64,000 nt of DNA. It comes from Psychroflexus torquis ATCC 700755 (GTDB taxonomy: Bacteria > Bacteroidota > Bacteroidia > Flavobacteriales > Flavobacteriaceae). Under the pieces are notes generated by a model. That model searched no databases. It saw only the letters and a list, made by a program, of their open reading frames with translations, and was not told where the DNA came from. The position numbers were made by a program, and so were the translations under genes. Below, piece after piece: positions 61,522 through 64,000 of this stretch (position 1 is the first letter of the stretch; every line of letters starts with the position of its first letter). Location of the stretch: the NCBI RefSeq assembly GCF_000153485.2, contig NC_018721.1:2852001-2916000 (forward strand). The letters are read 5' to 3'.

Positions 61522-62919
61522 ATGAAACACATAAATATGAAAATTTCCAGAATTATTTTTGTTGTATTGGTTAGTGTAAGTCTATCTCATCTCTATGCAC
61601 AAAACACAAAATTGAGTAGTTATGATTTTGGAGAGGGTTTTAATTTTACCAATCCAAACGGAAGTACCATCAAACTACAAGGGTATATTCAGCCTTTTTC
61701 AGAAACAGAAATTTACGAAGACTCAGACCTAGCCAATGAAACGAGATTTAGAATGAGGCGATTGCGATTAAGGCTGTCTGGTCAATCTGCAAACGAAAGA
61801 TTTGGGTATAGATTGCAAGTAGATTTAGCAGGACAAGACGAAGCTCAAAGAGAAGGCGACGTGAGCGATTTAAGAAACTATTTATTAGACGCTTATGTCT
61901 CCTATAAAGTGGCAAGAAGAGTAGAGCTTATATTTGGTCAGCGTGCCACTTACACAGATAACAGAGAATTATTTATGAATTCTAATGCACTCCAACTGCC
62001 AGAACGGAGTAGATTAACATCTGCTTTTGCTAGTATTAGAGAATTTGGATTATTTGCAAAAGGTACTTTTAAAACCGGTCGAGGTACTTATTTAAAACCT
62101 TACGTAACCATAACCAACGGAGATGGGGCTAATGTGTTTAATAATGATAATGGGGGTTTAAAATATGGCGCACGTTTAGATTTCTTACCCTTCGGATTAT
62201 TTACCAATTTTGGACAGTTTAGACAAGCTGATGTGGTAAGAGAACAAACCCCTAAATTGGTTTTTGGAGTGACGGCAAATTATAACGATGGCATTACGAG
62301 TAGAAGAGGAAGAAATAGCGGTAGAATAGTATACCTTAACGATATAAATGCCAATGGTGCATTGGATGATGGTGAGGAAAGACTTCCTGATTATTCTAAA
62401 GTAGGGATAGATTTTTTGTTTAAATACAAAGGGTTCTCTGTGATTGGTGAATACCATAAAAGTTTTGCCTCCGATATTGCTGATGATATTAATTTAAGAA
62501 ATGACATTTTTGGAGACGACAACACTGTGTTAACCGATCGTTTTAGAGGTCGTGTAAATCCAACCTCAGAAGATTTCAGGGATTTCACACCAGATGAATA
62601 TGTGCGACGACAAATGATGCTAGGGGAAGCCTACAATATTCAAGGAGGATATCTCTTTAAAAATGGCTTTTCTCTAGATGCTAGGTATACGCATATCAAT
62701 GCCGATGAACATTCGTTTTTAAATAATGCTACATTTTTTAATAGAACAGATTATTACACTGTTGGTGTAAGTAAATATTTAAACCGAAGCTATGGTGCGA
62801 AAATTCAAGCCTCTTACACTTGGATAAACGCAGGAGAATTCGGCATCAGCGATAACCAAGGAGATCCTCTACCTGGAGACGAAAGACTGTTGAGACTAAT
62901 TTTAACCCTAGCCTTTTAA
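61522..62919 (+). CDS. Phosphate-selective porin-like (OprP/O family) outer-membrane protein
   Basis: Started at the ATG at 61522, just after the iadA stop (465 residues); the frame opens 4 codons earlier in overlap. A signal peptide (IIFVVLVSVSLSHLYAQ) is followed by a barrel of the OprP/O type: YIQPFSETEIYED, FRMRRLRLRLSGQ, RLQVDLAGQDEAQ, VELIFGQRATYTDNRELFM. The C terminus ends in a strand with terminal Phe (LLRLILTLAF), as needed for barrel insertion. It could pass anionic peptides for IadA, though its substrate is not proven. Confidence 0.85.
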   Translation: MKHINMKISRIIFVVLVSVSLSHLYAQNTKLSSYDFGEGFNFTNPNGSTIKLQGYIQPFSETEIYEDSDLANETRFRMRRLRLRLSGQSANERFGYRLQVDLAGQDEAQREGDVSDLRNYLLDAYVSYKVARRVELIFGQRATYTDNRELFMNSNALQLPERSRLTSAFASIREFGLFAKGTFKTGRGTYLKPYVTITNGDGANVFNNDNGGLKYGARLDFLPFGLFTNFGQFRQADVVREQTPKLVFGVTANYNDGITSRRGRNSGRIVYLNDINANGALDDGEERLPDYSKVGIDFLFKYKGFSVIGEYHKSFASDIADDINLRNDIFGDDNTVLTDRFRGRVNPTSEDFRDFTPDEYVRRQMMLGEAYNIQGGYLFKNGFSLDARYTHINADEHSFLNNATFFNRTDYYTVGVSKYLNRSYGAKIQASYTWINAGEFGISDNQGDPLPGDERLLRLILTLAF

Positions 62920-62920
62920 G

Positions 62921-64000
62921 ATGAAAAAACTAGTTATCATATTAATTTTAATAATGAGCTTTACCATCCATGCTCAATTTAGTCCTCAGACTAAAAAAAT
63001 TACCAATAAATTCTTTCCAGACAGTGAAGAAGTTTTAAACACAACGCCAGCGCTTCAAAAGAAAAGAGGATTTACCAATTATAAAGAGCTGATTGCATTT
63101 CTAGATAAATTAGTTAATGAGCACTCAGATATAGTATCCTTATCCTATATAGGAGAAAGTCAAAAAAAGAGACAAATTCCCTTAGTAAAGTTGGTCGTAC
63201 CCAACGGAAAAGAAAAAATAAAAGTCTGGATGCAAGGCGGCTTACACGGTAATGAGCCTGCAAGTACAGAATCTATGCTGTATTTACTAGACCGCCTGCT
63301 TAATGATGAATCTTATGCTGATATTTTAGAAAATATAGAACTTGCAGTTGTACCTATGGCCAATATAGATGGGTATCTTAAAAATGATAGATATGCTGCT
63401 AACGGACTAGATTTAAACAGAGACCAAACCAAACTCATGGCGCCAGAGAGTGTGGTATTAAAACAGGCGTTTTCTAACTTTAATCCAGATGTAGGTTTAG
63501 ATTTTCATGAATATAGACCTTACCGGAGAGACTATGCCAGAATGGGAGATTTTGGACTGACTAATATGTATGATGCTATGTTTCTGTTCAGTGGAAACCT
63601 GAATGTTCCACAAAACTTAAGAACGTTAACCGACGAATTATTCGTAGAAAACGCAAGGCAACACTTAGATGAATATGGATATACCCATCAACCTTATATA
63701 TCTACTCGAAAAGTAGAAGGCGATATTCATATTAATCAAGGATCAATTAGCTCAAGATCAAGTGCCTCAAATTACGCTTTAACCAATACCATATCTTCAT
63801 TAATAGAAATAAGAGGTGTTGGTTTGGGTAAAACGTCCTTCAAGCGGAGAATACATTCTAGTTTTCTCATTGCCATATCCTATTTAAAAACAGCTTCAGA
63901 ACACATGAATCTGGTAAAAGATGAAATTGAAATTGCAACAGCTCAAACTAATGATGTTGTTTTAGAAAGTAATAGAGGAATATATAAAGACTCAGTTCAA
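62921..64000 (+). CDS. M14-family zinc carboxypeptidase, cut by window end
   Basis: An open frame starts at the ATG at 62921, 1 bp after the porin gene, and runs without stop to the window edge (360 codons). A signal peptide (VIILILIMSFTIHAQ) precedes an M14 catalytic domain: QGGLHGNEPAS with the zinc ligands His and Glu, LDLNRDQTKL with the substrate Arg, and VGLDFHEYRP with the third ligand His. It likely trims peptides from the C terminus outside the inner membrane. Together with IadA, the porin and the transporter it makes a peptide use cluster. Confidence 0.88.
   Translation, partial: MKKLVIILILIMSFTIHAQFSPQTKKITNKFFPDSEEVLNTTPALQKKRGFTNYKELIAFLDKLVNEHSDIVSLSYIGESQKKRQIPLVKLVVPNGKEKIKVWMQGGLHGNEPASTESMLYLLDRLLNDESYADILENIELAVVPMANIDGYLKNDRYAANGLDLNRDQTKLMAPESVVLKQAFSNFNPDVGLDFHEYRPYRRDYARMGDFGLTNMYDAMFLFSGNLNVPQNLRTLTDELFVENARQHLDEYGYTHQPYISTRKVEGDIHINQGSISSRSSASNYALTNTISSLIEIRGVGLGKTSFKRRIHSSFLIAISYLKTASEHMNLVKDEIEIATAQTNDVVLESNRGIYKDSVQ

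Noticed and set aside
1..64000. tRNA and rRNA genes
   Set aside because: I saw no tRNA cloverleaf with a T-loop GTTCRANYC in proper context and no rRNA core sequence in the window.

Overview
The window comes from the chromosome of a low-GC member of the Bacteroidota, most likely a marine Flavobacteriaceae. Supporting signs are the C-terminal type IX secretion (T9SS) sorting domain, a DUF5103 protein, a Na+-NQR operon followed by apbE, Bacteroidota-type promoter boxes (TAnnTTTG), and IS1595- and IS91-family elements typical of this group.

Layout. (1) 0.2-5.4 kb, minus strand: an efflux operon in the order TolC, HlyD, two ABC-2 permeases, with no ATPase in view, ending beside a decayed DoxX-like gene. 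(2) 5.5-13.6 kb, plus strand: a divergent cluster with three paralogous Trp-rich membrane proteins (DUF5692-like), a secreted epoxide-hydrolase-like enzyme, an outer-membrane barrel candidate, oleate hydratase and a 3-hydroxyacyl-CoA dehydrogenase. A REC-CRP hybrid regulator follows at 14-15 kb, and two back-to-back FNR-like boxes lie in the divergent promoter. (3) 15.6-21.5 kb: a deaminase, IS3 debris, a serine hydrolase, a structured-RNA-like stretch, a CPBP protease and a LytS/LytTR pair. (4) 21.5-36.5 kb: the unusual part, an integron-like array of gene cassettes. (5) 37.6-53.9 kb: core metabolism (aminotransferase, desaturase, RsmG, PruA, DUF5103, Nqr complex, ApbE, methyltransferase, Fhs). 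(6) 54.5-64 kb: a MocR regulator, two lamin-tail surface proteins, a DcuC-like transporter, isoaspartyl dipeptidase, a porin and a partial M14 carboxypeptidase.

The main discovery is region 4. Small, mostly lipoprotein, membrane or toxin-antitoxin genes, all read leftwards, are separated by eight imperfect palindromes of 88-192 bp plus a half-site and a short terminal hairpin. Every palindrome has the geometry YAAC-N5..7-arm ... arm-N3-GTTR, with the longer spacer always on the same side. The few bases just outside each YAAC/GTTR match across each cassette (gene) rather than across each palindrome. This is what is expected if cassettes move as circles by recombination at a folded site, as integron attC sites do, but the core is not the classical attC consensus and the adjacent tyrosine recombinase lacks the IntI-type insertion. 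That recombinase gene is broken by a TA-flanked MITE and by an IS1595-family element with a perfect 8-bp target duplication, so the array is probably frozen at present. A conserved zinc-ribbon gene lies divergently beside the recombinase, and a decayed copy of its 3' half lies at the far end of the array.
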